This document shows positions 53,720 to 62,684 of a stretch of 64,000 nucleotides of DNA, one piece after another. Every line of letters begins with the position of its first letter. The first letter of the stretch is position 1. Both the position numbers and the translations under genes were made by a program. Location: NCBI RefSeq assembly GCF_030123105.1, contig NZ_CP126095.1:5456001-5520000 (forward strand). Direction: 5' to 3'. The stretch comes from Paenibacillus sp. G2S3 (GTDB taxonomy: Bacteria > Bacillota > Bacilli > Paenibacillales > Paenibacillaceae). The notes below the pieces were generated by a model. It had not been told where the DNA came from and did not search any database. It worked only from the letters and a program-made list of their open reading frames with translations.

Positions 53720-53911
53720 TTAAGGTCTTCCTGTATACTTCTCCAGTTCTGCATAAGTCCCCTTTTTACTTGCGCGGTTAACGATTAGACCAAATATAAT
53801 ACGCTGTATCCAAAATGGAATGCCGACGATTAGTGTGTTTTGTAGTGATAACACCTGACGCATTCTCTCAACCTTCTGCGTGATCCAGCCCTTGAATACT
53901 ATTGTGATCAA
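53720..53911 (-). CDS. Small hypothetical protein coupled to the TPR-SMI1 gene
   Basis: 63 residues from TTG overlapping the stop of the preceding gene by four bases, with GGAG six bases upstream. It has one weakly hydrophobic stretch (LIVGIPFWIQRIIFGLIV) and a charged end (KKGTYAELEKYTGRP). Family unknown; coding status rests on the overlap and ribosome site. Confidence 0.5.
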   Translation of the reverse strand: MITIVFKGWITQKVERMRQVLSLQNTLIVGIPFWIQRIIFGLIVNRASKKGTYAELEKYTGRP

Positions 53912-55620
53912 TCGAGCTCCGCGCGGGAGAATAGATCCCGAATCACCGTCTCATCTTCGCAGGCCTGCTTCAACCGTACCGCGAACCGCTTAATAGCTTC
54001 GCTATTCTCCGAATAAGCACAGAACATATCCGCTTCCGGGTCAAAATGAATCGTATCTACCCATTCAGGCATATATTCGTTCACAAATACAGCTGCCAAA
54101 GAAGCCCAATCGTACCCATTACCTTCAAACCCTTCGTCTGCCCGGGCCTCGAACACTTCCGATCGGTAGCTACCAACATTTAGAATGACAGACATGCCTC
54201 CACCCTGCTGATCCACGAGTATAAAAGGGGCAACGTCCTCTTCTGCGGTTTCCGCCTCCAGCCGTGCAATAACCTCAGAACGGGCTTGATCCGTGAAGCG
54301 AAGCACCTCGTTTTCCTGAATGATCAATCCTTCCCGTATCCGCCCATCCAGCCAATCGCTGATCCAGCCGGGAGCATACCCGCCTTGACCGAACTCGCCG
54401 CCAAAAGCGATCATTTCCTCATATACATCCAGATATTGTTGACGGCTCGTATTCGGATAAGAGCTTGTGTACAGCCAGAACTGCACATCGTACATCAGAT
54501 TAGAAAGCTCATCCGCATGAAAGGAAAAGTGTCCCTTCTCTTCAACGATTCGGGTGCAGACTTTACGGATCTTCTGCTCAAGCTGATCCACCTCAAGCAC
54601 ATGGCTGCACAGCTTCGCGAGCAAAGGCGAGAATTTACCTACGGCTACTTTGCGCAGATCCTCCTCTTTATCTTCTTGAGAGGTATCGTATTGCTCCTCA
54701 CTCACCAGGCCGCGTATAAACGTCTCGAAGTCTTTGGCCAGGAACGTAATCTCATAATCGTCTTCCTGATCCACATGAATCACCTCGGGTTCGCCGTCCC
54801 TCCCGCAGTTCCGGTAATCCAGCATCACGACATCATGGCCTGCCGAAGGGCAGTCACAAATCACCACGCCGATGTCAGGATATCCCCACTCCTCAATCAT
54901 GAACGGGCTGCCGAGATCACCGCAGAGTGAATAGCTTTTCTCGCGTCCGATGCCCATAATGCCCGTAACCGCAATATGATCCTCGGCCCATGAGGTCGCA
55001 TCCTCCGTCGGAAAACAAGTAGTATAAGGAACTCCCCCATTGTGCTGCTTCATCAGACTGATATAAGAGGCAGGAAGCTTGTAACCGAGTTCTTCTTCTA
55101 CAGAAGCAATCAGCTCATCCGAAGGCGGGGCAGAAACATATTCTTTTAGCGCATAATCGCTATCGTCCCAAAAATCGGAGAGATCCATCCCTTCAAATGG
55201 AGTTGAAACCGGCCCCGAATCATTATGCTGCTCTCTGATTGCCTGTCTGGCTGCGGCGTGTTGTTCTTTGCGTAGCTTGCGCTGGCTAAAGTTCAGTAAC
55301 ATGGCCGTATTCCCATCGTCAGGATCGAGGTCATGGGCGATACCCAGCACTCTCACTGCTTCCTCATATCGATTCAAATAGTAGTAGGAATATCCCACAC
55401 GAAAATGCCACAAACGATCATTCTGCCCCTGTTCCGCAATCCTCGCAAACTGTTCAAGCGCTTCTTCATAACGTCCCAGATTGTTATATGCTCTTGCTAG
55501 ACTGCTGACCACCTCGTAATCTCTTTCCTCTGGAGGAATCTCCATCAGGGTATCTACAATCTTCTGGTGTTCATCATCTTCATGCCACTGTGTCAGCTGC
55601 GCGATTAGTTCGTTGTCCAT
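53908..55620 (-). CDS. TPR and SMI1/KNR4 (SUKH) domain protein
   Basis: 570 residues. N-terminal TPR repeats (about 35-120, LARAYNNLGRYEEALEQFARIAEQG, VGYSYYYLNRYEEAVRVLGIAHDLDPDDG) are followed by a SMI1/KNR4 domain (about 165-315, ASVEEELGYKLPASYISLMKQHNGG, GYPDIGVVICDCPSAGHDVVMLDYRNCG). The C-terminal 250 residues contain HTH-like and acidic segments of unknown kind. SUKH proteins often act as immunity proteins against toxins; no toxin gene is next to it. Confidence 0.85.
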   Translation of the reverse strand: MDNELIAQLTQWHEDDEHQKIVDTLMEIPPEERDYEVVSSLARAYNNLGRYEEALEQFARIAEQGQNDRLWHFRVGYSYYYLNRYEEAVRVLGIAHDLDPDDGNTAMLLNFSQRKLRKEQHAAARQAIREQHNDSGPVSTPFEGMDLSDFWDDSDYALKEYVSAPPSDELIASVEEELGYKLPASYISLMKQHNGGVPYTTCFPTEDATSWAEDHIAVTGIMGIGREKSYSLCGDLGSPFMIEEWGYPDIGVVICDCPSAGHDVVMLDYRNCGRDGEPEVIHVDQEDDYEITFLAKDFETFIRGLVSEEQYDTSQEDKEEDLRKVAVGKFSPLLAKLCSHVLEVDQLEQKIRKVCTRIVEEKGHFSFHADELSNLMYDVQFWLYTSSYPNTSRQQYLDVYEEMIAFGGEFGQGGYAPGWISDWLDGRIREGLIIQENEVLRFTDQARSEVIARLEAETAEEDVAPFILVDQQGGGMSVILNVGSYRSEVFEARADEGFEGNGYDWASLAAVFVNEYMPEWVDTIHFDPEADMFCAYSENSEAIKRFAVRLKQACEDETVIRDLFSRAELD

Positions 55621-55725
55621 GGTCTACCTCCCCCAAGCGTATAATCAAGTTACTAGAATATAGAGTAATATGGTTTTCCCTATTCTACCAGATGGGATCA
55701 AGACTGGCATTCAGCATGCGTAGGA

Positions 55726-56634
55726 TCATGAGTAACGATTCAGATCTTTTCTCAAAAATGTTTCTCTAGTCAAGCTCAAAAAGGCTTCGATTGCAGGCGA
55801 GATCCATTTCTCTTCATGCCAAAACATTTGGGTCGCAAACGAAGTGGCGGTCAAATCCCACGGCAACGGAACCAGTTCTCCCCGATTCACTTCTCCTATC
55901 ACGGCCATTTCAGGCAATATGGCAATGCCCATTCCTATTTTCGCACATTGTTTAATAGCCTCAGCACTGTTAAACTCCAATTCGGTAATTCCCCCCATGC
56001 CCTTCTGTGAAAGACTTCGATCAAAAAAAGTGCGATAGGAACATCCCTTTTCCGTCAACAATAAGGTCTCGCCATGAAAATCTTCAATGGCCAATGCAGT
56101 ATGTGCAGCCAAAGGATGATCTGGTGACACCAATAGATAAAAGGGCTCATCCAACATTTTTTCACGGCAAAATCCTGTCTCGCCCTTGTCTTCACCCAGC
56201 ATAAAAATAATGTCAGTTTCCCCTTCACGCAAGCTCTGTTTGAGGTTCGAATTAGCCAGCGGTCGAAACATTAACCGAATTCCTGGATAGCACAAACGAA
56301 ACTGACGCAATACAGCCGGCAGCCGATACGTACACAACGTTTCATCGGCACTTATGACTACCGTACCCGTTAATTCGCCGGATTGCTTGACGGCATGCTG
56401 TGCTTCTTCAACCATACTCAATATGTTATCTGCATAGCGCAGGAACGTTCTCCCTGCATCGGTCAAAGTCACATTTTTACCCAATCTGTCCACCAACTTG
56501 ACACCCAATTCTTCCTCTAAGGCCTTCATTTGCATCGTAACCGTTGAAGGGACATAGTTCTGCACTTCTGCAGCTCGGGTAAAGTTGAGTGTGGAAGCAA
56601 GCGTATAAAAGGTTTTTAATTGGCGCAATTCCAT
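55726..56634 (-). CDS. LysR family transcriptional regulator
   Basis: About 302 residues: winged HTH (1-60, MELRQLKTFYTLASTLNFTRAAEVQNYVPSTVTMQMKALEEELGVKLVDR) and a periplasmic-binding-like effector domain (about 90-295). The ATG follows AAGGAGCGGG. Divergent from the MetX-like gene, whose expression it most likely controls. Confidence 0.92.
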   Translation of the reverse strand: MELRQLKTFYTLASTLNFTRAAEVQNYVPSTVTMQMKALEEELGVKLVDRLGKNVTLTDAGRTFLRYADNILSMVEEAQHAVKQSGELTGTVVISADETLCTYRLPAVLRQFRLCYPGIRLMFRPLANSNLKQSLREGETDIIFMLGEDKGETGFCREKMLDEPFYLLVSPDHPLAAHTALAIEDFHGETLLLTEKGCSYRTFFDRSLSQKGMGGITELEFNSAEAIKQCAKIGMGIAILPEMAVIGEVNRGELVPLPWDLTATSFATQMFWHEEKWISPAIEAFLSLTRETFLRKDLNRYS

Positions 56635-56763
56635 CGAGTTCCCGCTCCTTAATTCAAAAAAAATGAACGTTCTATTCATAAACGTTTCTTTGACTTAACA
56701 ATAGCCGCATCGTAGAGTGATGACAAGGAAGGCAGTCCATAGATATGAAAAGGAGTTTTTTAT

Positions 56764-57774
56764 ATGAGAGATTATGAAATTTATGAAATAGGAGATGTTC
56801 TGCTGCAATCCGGTGAAACTCTACCAAATGCCATTCTCGCCTACAAAACATACGGCATACTAAATGCAGCCAAAAATAATGTGATTGTATATCCCACCTG
56901 GTTTGCCGGCTTGCATACTGATAACGAATGGTTAATCGGACCTGGAAAGGCACTGGATCCAGAAAAATATTTTATTATCGTCCCTAATATGTTCGGCAAT
57001 GGACTCTCCTCCTCGCCAAGCAATACGCCATCACCCTATCATCAAGCAAATTTTCCACTGATTTCGATTTATGATAATGTGCGACTGCAGCATCAACTGG
57101 TGAATCAAAAGTTCGGTATTGCAGAAATCGCCCTCGTTGTAGGTTGGTCACTAGGGGCTGTGCAGACCTTTCAGTGGGGGGCAAGCTACCCCGATATGGT
57201 AAAACGAATCGCTCCATTCGGCGGGACTGCCATGATCCGGCCTCATGCAAAGGTTGTATTTGAAGGAATGATCGCTGCCCTTCAGGCTGATTCTGCTTGG
57301 AAAAATGGCTTTTACACGCAGAAACCCAAAACGGGATTGGCAGCGATGGGTCGAGTCTACGCAGCTTGGGGGTTTTCTCAGGCTTATTATCTAGAGCAGC
57401 TCTATCAGCAAGAGGGCTACCACACACTAGAGGAATATCTCGTCGATTACTGGGATCAAGTATTTTTGACCTTTGACGCTAATGACCTGATCACCATGTT
57501 ACGTACCGGAATTACAGGTGACATTAGCGCTAATCCGATGTATAACGGCGATTTTGAGCTTGCATTAAGCAGTATAACAGCACGGGCCCTAGTTATGCCG
57601 GGAAGTACAGACCTTTTCTTCACTCCCCAGGATAACAAAGCTGAAGCACGTCATATACCAAATGCATTCTTCCTTCCGATTGAATCCAAGTGGGGGCATT
57701 GCGCAGGCATTGGACAGCATGAACCAGATTCCGTATTTATAGATAAAAGTCTAAAAAGTTTCTTGCTTGAATGA
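56764..57774 (+). CDS. Alpha/beta hydrolase of the homoserine O-acetyltransferase (MetX-like) family
   Basis: 336 residues. Nucleophile Ser129 in VVGWSLGAVQTF, acid residue in MPGSTDLFFTPQDN and histidine in SKWGHCAGIG. The N-terminal LPNAILAYKTYG and PNMFGNGLSSSPS are MetX-family marks. True MetX enzymes acetylate homoserine; several related proteins act as hydrolases, so the reaction is not certain. Paired with a divergent LysR gene. Confidence 0.87.
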   Translation: MRDYEIYEIGDVLLQSGETLPNAILAYKTYGILNAAKNNVIVYPTWFAGLHTDNEWLIGPGKALDPEKYFIIVPNMFGNGLSSSPSNTPSPYHQANFPLISIYDNVRLQHQLVNQKFGIAEIALVVGWSLGAVQTFQWGASYPDMVKRIAPFGGTAMIRPHAKVVFEGMIAALQADSAWKNGFYTQKPKTGLAAMGRVYAAWGFSQAYYLEQLYQQEGYHTLEEYLVDYWDQVFLTFDANDLITMLRTGITGDISANPMYNGDFELALSSITARALVMPGSTDLFFTPQDNKAEARHIPNAFFLPIESKWGHCAGIGQHEPDSVFIDKSLKSFLLE

Positions 57775-57875
57775 AACTGAATTGGATCATTCGTGAGAAG
57801 AGCTCTTGAAGTCTTATGGGGTATACATAATGATACTACAGGATAAGTGGTTGTTATGAATGGTTTATCGTTTAT

Positions 57876-57959
57876 TCAATACTTCACTGTAGCCAAATTC
57901 TCTGCCACCTCTTGCGAAATCTTACCAGCATTGGTCAGAATCTCTTGGTCATTGAACTT
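57876..57959 (-). pseudogene. Remnant resembling the end of a RhuM-family gene
   Basis: One frame reads KFNDQEILTNAGKISQEVAENLATVKY-stop, bounded by an upstream TGA. This resembles the conserved C-terminal segment of RhuM (virulence RhuM family) proteins. There is no start and no further domain, so it is a relic. Similarity is from memory only. Confidence 0.45.
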
Positions 57960-58111
57960 CCGTCAAATAATTTTTAGCTACTGATATATCACCTTTCCTG
58001 ACCTTATAACCTTTCTAAATGTCTAATCCTACAGTTCATCACTAAAAGAAATTGAATATTTATTTATATTATTGTATTATTATTAACATTATAAAAACTG
58101 GAGGAATCACA

Positions 58112-58561
58112 ATGTCTTCTTTTATTCGAATTGCTGAGCCTGAAGATATAACGAATTTGACAGAATTAATGTATGAATATATCGTCGGATTTTATCAAAA
58201 CCCTGCCCCTCCTATCAATAATATTCATCATTTGATTCAAACCCTTTTTGACAGACAACAGGGTATACAATTCGTCGTAGAAGAAAATGGAAGACTAGTC
58301 GGCTTTGCTACTCTATACTTTACATTTAGCACGATGAAAGCAGATAAAATTGTTGTGATGAACGACTTCTTCCTCACAGAGCCCTATAGAGATACGGAAC
58401 TGGAATCCCAACTCTTTTTGGCATGTAAAAATTACTGCATCAATCAGGGATACACCAATATGACTTGGATAACTTCTATTAATAACACACGGGCCCAATC
58501 ATTCTTCAACACAATGAAGGCGATCCAAGGGAAAGATTGGGTGCACTTCTCCATCAACTAA
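58112..58561 (+). CDS. GNAT family acetyltransferase
   Basis: 149 residues from the ATG after GGAGGAATC. GNAT features: IRIAEPEDITNLTELMYEYI, VEENGRLVGFATLYFTFSTMKADKIVVMNDFFLTEPYRDTELESQLFLACKNYC (acetyl-CoA region). The usual QxxGxG/A loop is much altered (TEPYRDTELESQL). The acceptor is unknown. Confidence 0.85.
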   Translation: MSSFIRIAEPEDITNLTELMYEYIVGFYQNPAPPINNIHHLIQTLFDRQQGIQFVVEENGRLVGFATLYFTFSTMKADKIVVMNDFFLTEPYRDTELESQLFLACKNYCINQGYTNMTWITSINNTRAQSFFNTMKAIQGKDWVHFSIN

Positions 58562-58566
58562 GCATG

Positions 58567-58720
58567 CTACAAGATTATTTCTTCATTTTGAGGAATTTCT
58601 TCAACAACAGAAGATAAACGGTCAAGCCAAACATTCTTGGTTCGTCGCTCTTTATCTGGAAAGTCAGGAAAGCGAACTTTTTCACCGCTTACTCCCGCTA
58701 TTCTTGCTGCAACCCTCTTT
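58567..58720 (-). pseudogene. Possible truncated gene end
   Basis: A minus-strand frame ending KVRFPDFPDKERRTKNVWLDRLSSVVEEIP and then QNEEIIL before its stop looks protein-like. Its N-terminal part, however, runs into a perfect hairpin and has no start signal. It is probably the remaining end of an unidentified gene. Confidence 0.3.
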
Positions 58721-58760
58721 GTATGGAGTCGGAGGCAGTGCCACGACTCCATACAAAGAG
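58715..58760. repeat. Perfect 17-bp inverted repeat
   Basis: CTCTTTGTATGGAGTCG and CGACTCCATACAAAGAG are exact inverses with a 12-base loop. No T-run follows on either strand, so it is not a simple terminator. It may be the scar or end of a mobile element. Confidence 0.75.
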
Positions 58761-58892
58761 GCTACTGTCAGCCACTCCGATTAATATCATCGAGACTTTA
58801 TGAAAAAATTGTAGTTAACTTATTGAAAAACAGCTACGCAAAATTAATTCTGCTTAAAAATGTTCAATGTAGATCCACATTGGGCAAGTTTT

Positions 58893-58923
58893 AAGGCCAT
58901 CCTATGCAGGATGGCCTTTTTTA
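58893..58923 (+). terminator. Strong intrinsic terminator-like hairpin
   Basis: AAGGCCATCC / GGATGGCCTT with a six-base loop, followed by TTTTTT. No clear plus-strand gene leads into it after the GNAT; a small plus-strand transcript is possible. Confidence 0.7.
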
Positions 58924-59084
58924 CAGTCCGGAAAATAATGAAATTATTATCCAATATTTTTCATATCGCCATCCAAAGTGTTCACGGACGACAATTTGAA
59001 AAAACCATTTACATGTCCATCATTCGGTTTATTAAACCATTCACTCCAGTCTAATCCTGGATGAGGATATTTAAGCGCAGGGAC
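58921..59084 (-). pseudogene. Frameshifted remnant of a P-loop kinase-like gene
   Basis: Minus-strand translation gives VPALKYPHPGLDWSEWFNKPND, then in a shifted frame TCKWFFQIV, then VREHFGWRYEKYW and a stop. The intact neighbour at 60.8-61.4 kb reads YPALQFPNPDLDWNKWFNKPVDEHCQWLFQIV and ends LVREHFGL. The remnant is therefore a paralogue with a lost N-terminus, a frameshift and an internal deletion of about 110 codons. Confidence 0.75.
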
Positions 59085-59112
59085 CTATGATACGGTTCAC
59101 CGGAGCATGCTC

Positions 59113-60066
59113 TCATTTAGACTTATTAAGCTCTTTTACTTCTATTATCTTTTTACTAAACTGATAATTCACAGTAACATTCTCAATAATCTCAGTATTC
59201 TGGTAGGCAAGAGAACCCTCAAATGCTAAAGTATCATTGTCTTTCCAAACGATCTTATCTGCATAGCTATAATTTTCATGATCTGTGCGAATCCATGTAT
59301 CTAATTCTTTTTGTGCACCATATTTGACTCTTGCAGATTCTATTAACTCTGGACTTGTCATTCCCTCTTCAATATTGCTAATTTGCACGAAATCACTTTT
59401 ATTAGAGCATGTTACGATCGCAACTAACTTATGATTTGGTGAAGGAATAATTTTTTTAACATACATAGATGGTGCAGAAAAACTTAAATACTCGTTAAGC
59501 ACATTGTCTTTTATTCTCCAAATAACATTTTGGCTTCCATAGTCTGAATAATTATTAAACAACGTAAATATCATACTTCCGTCTGCTAACTTAACAATAT
59601 AAGGGCTCCGATAACTTTTGGACAAAATATCTACGGCAAAAGCAGCCGCATCAGCAATTTTTTGATTCTCATTTTTTATAAATGGCTTAAGTTCTTTTAA
59701 TGCTTTTTCTCTCAGCTTTTGATCATTAAAGCATTCTACCAGCCTATTAATAGCAATATATACATATTCATTATTATCACTTTTTAAAGCATGTAGAAAT
59801 TTTTCCGCATCATATTTAGTAGCAGGCTCTAACTCCATGTCTTCAGCTTTTAAATAACGTATATAAGGCTCTGAATTTTGATTTTTATAATATTCTGTTG
59901 CTAATAAAGCTGAAGCGGTTGAACTATACAGGATAAGACAAGCAACCAAAATAACCCACTTTTTAGAAATACCCTTTTTCCTTTTCTCTGTTCCATTGTG
60001 CCTAGCCGCCTCAATTAAGTTTTCATCAATAAGTCCGATCTCCTTAAATAAATCTTCTTTTTTCAT
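59113..60066 (-). CDS. Membrane protein, probable partner or anti-sigma of the ECF factor
   Basis: 317 residues: a short cytoplasmic N-terminus (about 1-35), one membrane helix (WVILVACLILYSSTASALLATEYY) and an extracellular part of about 255 residues. The first third of that part looks like helical HEAT-type repeats (YVYIAINRLVECFNDQKLREKALKELKPFIKNENQKIADAAAFAVDILSKS); the last part may be a beta-propeller fragment. Its start overlaps the sigma gene's stop by four bases. This pairing is typical of anti-sigma factors, but no known anti-sigma domain is visible. Confidence 0.75.
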   Translation of the reverse strand: MKKEDLFKEIGLIDENLIEAARHNGTEKRKKGISKKWVILVACLILYSSTASALLATEYYKNQNSEPYIRYLKAEDMELEPATKYDAEKFLHALKSDNNEYVYIAINRLVECFNDQKLREKALKELKPFIKNENQKIADAAAFAVDILSKSYRSPYIVKLADGSMIFTLFNNYSDYGSQNVIWRIKDNVLNEYLSFSAPSMYVKKIIPSPNHKLVAIVTCSNKSDFVQISNIEEGMTSPELIESARVKYGAQKELDTWIRTDHENYSYADKIVWKDNDTLAFEGSLAYQNTEIIENVTVNYQFSKKIIEVKELNKSK

Positions 60067-60620
60067 AGGTTAACCCCCTCTTTGTCTAGATGAACTCGAA
60101 GTTTATTTCTTGTCCTAAATAATATAGATTTCACTTTGCTACTACTCATATTAAATCTTATTGAAAGATCATCTATTGAATAAGAATGCCAGTACCTTCC
60201 AATAAATATATTTCTTGCTTGCTCATCTATTCCATATAAAAATTGATTTATTAAGTTAGCGATCTCACCTTCTTCGTACTCTGTTTCTACAGTATCAGGT
60301 GAAGCTAGACATTCTTCTAGTTCACTTAAAATGACTTCAAACTCACGATTACGCTTTTTCGCTGTATTATAACCATACTTATCAAGCGCAATATTACGGG
60401 TGATCCTCCCTAGAAATACAGGGAAATTCCTAGGCAGATTAGGCGGTATTGAATTCCATGCCGCTAAGTATGTATCGTTCTCACACTCTTCAACATCCGA
60501 GAAATTTGAAATAATGTTTCTTGCAATTACTCTGCAGTAAGCCCCATATTTATTTTTAGTCTCTAAAATGGCTTGCTGTGAACGCTGCAGGTATAAGTGG
60601 ACTATTCCTTGGTCTTCCAT
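60063..60620 (-). CDS. RNA polymerase sigma factor, ECF type
   Basis: 185 residues with sigma region 2 (IVHLYLQRSQQAILETKNKYGAYCRVIARNIISNFSDVEECENDTYLAAW) and region 4 (LYGIDEQARNIFIGRYWHSYSIDDLSIRFNMSSSKVKSILFRTRNKLRVHL). No region 3, as expected for ECF factors. It probably governs its own operon and stress or envelope genes. Confidence 0.9.
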   Translation of the reverse strand: MEDQGIVHLYLQRSQQAILETKNKYGAYCRVIARNIISNFSDVEECENDTYLAAWNSIPPNLPRNFPVFLGRITRNIALDKYGYNTAKKRNREFEVILSELEECLASPDTVETEYEEGEIANLINQFLYGIDEQARNIFIGRYWHSYSIDDLSIRFNMSSSKVKSILFRTRNKLRVHLDKEGVNL

Positions 60621-60714
60621 CGGTTATTCTCCTTTTTAACACTCTTATCTATATAGTAGAAAGTTCGTAGAATAGGTTGCACTTATATTAAAATTCACAC
60701 CAATATATAAAGAC

Positions 60715-60742
60715 AACCCCCTCCTAAACAAGGAAGGGGTTC
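60715..60742 (-). terminator. Terminator after the P-loop protein gene
   Basis: AACCCCTTCC / GGAGGGGGTT hairpin on the minus strand followed by a moderately T-rich stretch, between this gene and the sigma factor gene. Confidence 0.7.
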
Positions 60743-60770
60743 TTGGAATAGATCTACCTTTTAGTCATCT

Positions 60771-61415
60771 CTACAGTCCAAAATGTTCTCTAACTAATCT
60801 AAATTGTTCTTCCACGCTCATACTTGGTATTCTTTCAACAGTTTTGATTCCCATTTTAGTGCAGGCATTCTTAATCTCATTGGAGAATTTAACCATAGAT
60901 TTGTTTCCGTGCTTAATCGTTTCTTCTGGATTTATCGTGTAGGCGTTAATACAATCCAAAATCATCTTATGATCTTCTCTGAAGTAATATAATCGCTCTA
61001 TCTCTTTATCGGACGTATAAAAACAAATCATTCTCTCTTCTGGAATAAAAGGTAGTATACGCTCAGGCATTATTCCTAGATCAATTATTATTGGTTTGTC
61101 ATTAGGCATTGTTAGCAAGTCAACGATAAAGAAATCCATCATCTCTTCGACAATTTGAAATAACCATTGGCAGTGCTCATCTACGGGTTTATTGAACCAC
61201 TTATTCCAATCCAAATCAGGATTAGGAAATTGAAGAGCCGGGTACTCAACAGGGCTAGTAAATGGTCTATATTTTAAGACATCATCACCCAATGTTTGAA
61301 AGCCTAATTCCTCTACAAATTTCCTGGTCATGGTCGTCTTTCCAGCACAAGGTCCACCATTAAGCCAATAAACATGTTTTAATTGTTCCTTCAAATAATT
61401 ATTATTTATCTTCAT
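60771..61415 (-). CDS. P-loop ATPase/kinase-like protein
   Basis: 214 residues with Walker A GGPCAGKTT (about 20-28) and LGDDVLKYRPF. A hydrophobic strand ending in aspartate (KPIIIDLGIM) may be Walker B, and MICFYTSDKEIERLYYFRED may form a lid. It resembles the AAA_17/AAA_18 small-molecule kinase group; the substrate is unknown. ATG chosen after GGGGTG. A broken paralogue lies 1.7 kb to the left. Confidence 0.85.
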   Translation of the reverse strand: MKINNNYLKEQLKHVYWLNGGPCAGKTTMTRKFVEELGFQTLGDDVLKYRPFTSPVEYPALQFPNPDLDWNKWFNKPVDEHCQWLFQIVEEMMDFFIVDLLTMPNDKPIIIDLGIMPERILPFIPEERMICFYTSDKEIERLYYFREDHKMILDCINAYTINPEETIKHGNKSMVKFSNEIKNACTKMGIKTVERIPSMSVEEQFRLVREHFGL

Positions 61416-61547
61416 CCGATACACCCCATATGATTTGTGTAGTATCTTACTTTAACACGTTGGTTTCGGGGAGCTGGCGGATTCTTATCTTCCTATAACA
61501 GTGAAAACACAAAGAAATTCTCCTTTCTTGACACAAGTAGTTTTAAT

Positions 61548-62060
61548 CTACGTGTTAGGAGTTCTGTAGCGTAACGACTTACTCTGTTGAATTTCATGTT
61601 CCTCAACATAATTTCTATAGTTATTACCATTGTAGTAATCAAGAATGTCCTGATTAATCTCCGGATACAGTTGAATAGAGTGCAGCTCCGAAATTGGAAC
61701 CCACGTTACACCAATTTGCTTAGAATCTGGTGATTCGGGAAGTCTTGGATTTGATCCCGCTTTCAATTTACAACTAAATGTAACTCCTACTGAATGAGAA
61801 TCCCCGTATATGTAATTGCTTTTTGTAGGTTGATATTCGTAAACAAATGCAACGGGACCGACCTCTATCTCAACACAAGCCTCTTCTTTTGCTTCCCGTT
61901 TTACAGCTTCAATCAGTGTTTCTCCTGGCTCAAGGCCACCTGCTGGAAGATTGTAATGCACGCCATCAAGATTGTCATTCTCAAACTCCACTAGTAAAAT
62001 GCAACCCTTCTCAATTATTAATGCACCAGCGCGCAGTCTTATCTTTTCCAGTATTATCAC
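61548..62060 (-). CDS. NUDIX hydrolase
   Basis: 170 residues from a GTG without a clear ribosome site, so the start is uncertain. Complete Nudix box: GGLEPGETLIEAVKREAKEEACVEI. The N-terminus LRAGALIIEKGCILLVEFEND is typical of the MutT/ADP-ribose group. Substrate unknown. Confidence 0.87.
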   Translation of the reverse strand: MIILEKIRLRAGALIIEKGCILLVEFENDNLDGVHYNLPAGGLEPGETLIEAVKREAKEEACVEIEVGPVAFVYEYQPTKSNYIYGDSHSVGVTFSCKLKAGSNPRLPESPDSKQIGVTWVPISELHSIQLYPEINQDILDYYNGNNYRNYVEEHEIQQSKSLRYRTPNT

Positions 62061-62135
62061 ATCCCATGGTTTTTGTTTTACATATGGGATATTGTACCAT
62101 TTAATATTCCTAAGGGAAGAGTCTTTAAGTATCCT

Positions 62136-62549
62136 CTACAATGATTGCATAACTTCTATGGCACTTTTAAGAGCGTTGCTATCCCTTAATCGTCCTTTTT
62201 CTGGTACTGTCAGATTTATTAATTTAAATGCCTCATCCTTGCTTACCCATCGGATTTCCTGTATTTCATGATCAAAACTATGTACTTCTCCTATTGGTCT
62301 TAATAAAAAACACTTAGTTGTACATGTCTCTGATTCAAATGCCCCTGGGATCGGTGCGACAACTTCACAAACATACCCAGTCTCTTCTCTCACTTCTCTC
62401 AATGCTGTATTTTCAGGAGATTGATCTTGAGGATCGCTTCCACCTTTAGCAAAAGTCCAAGCGTAACCTCCCCAGAATCCGCTAGGGCTTCTCATCAATA
62501 CCTCACCAGCATTATTGATAACAATTCCTCCATAAGCGAGTTCACCCAT
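62136..62549 (-). CDS. NUDIX hydrolase
   Basis: 137 residues; Nudix box with an insertion-type start (GGSDPQDQSPENTALREVREETGYVCEV) in which glycine and glutamate positions are kept. N-terminal YGGIVINNAGEVLMRSPSGFWGGYAWTFAKGG is family-like. It is not closely similar to the NUDIX gene next to it, so the pair is not a recent duplication. Confidence 0.88.
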   Translation of the reverse strand: MGELAYGGIVINNAGEVLMRSPSGFWGGYAWTFAKGGSDPQDQSPENTALREVREETGYVCEVVAPIPGAFESETCTTKCFLLRPIGEVHSFDHEIQEIRWVSKDEAFKLINLTVPEKGRLRDSNALKSAIEVMQSL

Positions 62550-62684
62550 CTTTTATCCACCCCAACAAAAAAATAAATTCTGATTTAATCACACTATTCC
62601 ATTAAAAACTCATATCTCCCTGATTCTTAGTTACATCATCATATTTTGAACCTAAAAAGCTCTGATCATCAAATCTTTCTACTG

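Noticed and set aside
54286..54930. 214-codon plus-strand open frame
   Set aside because: Antisense to the TPR-SMI1 gene, no start signals, no recognisable motif.
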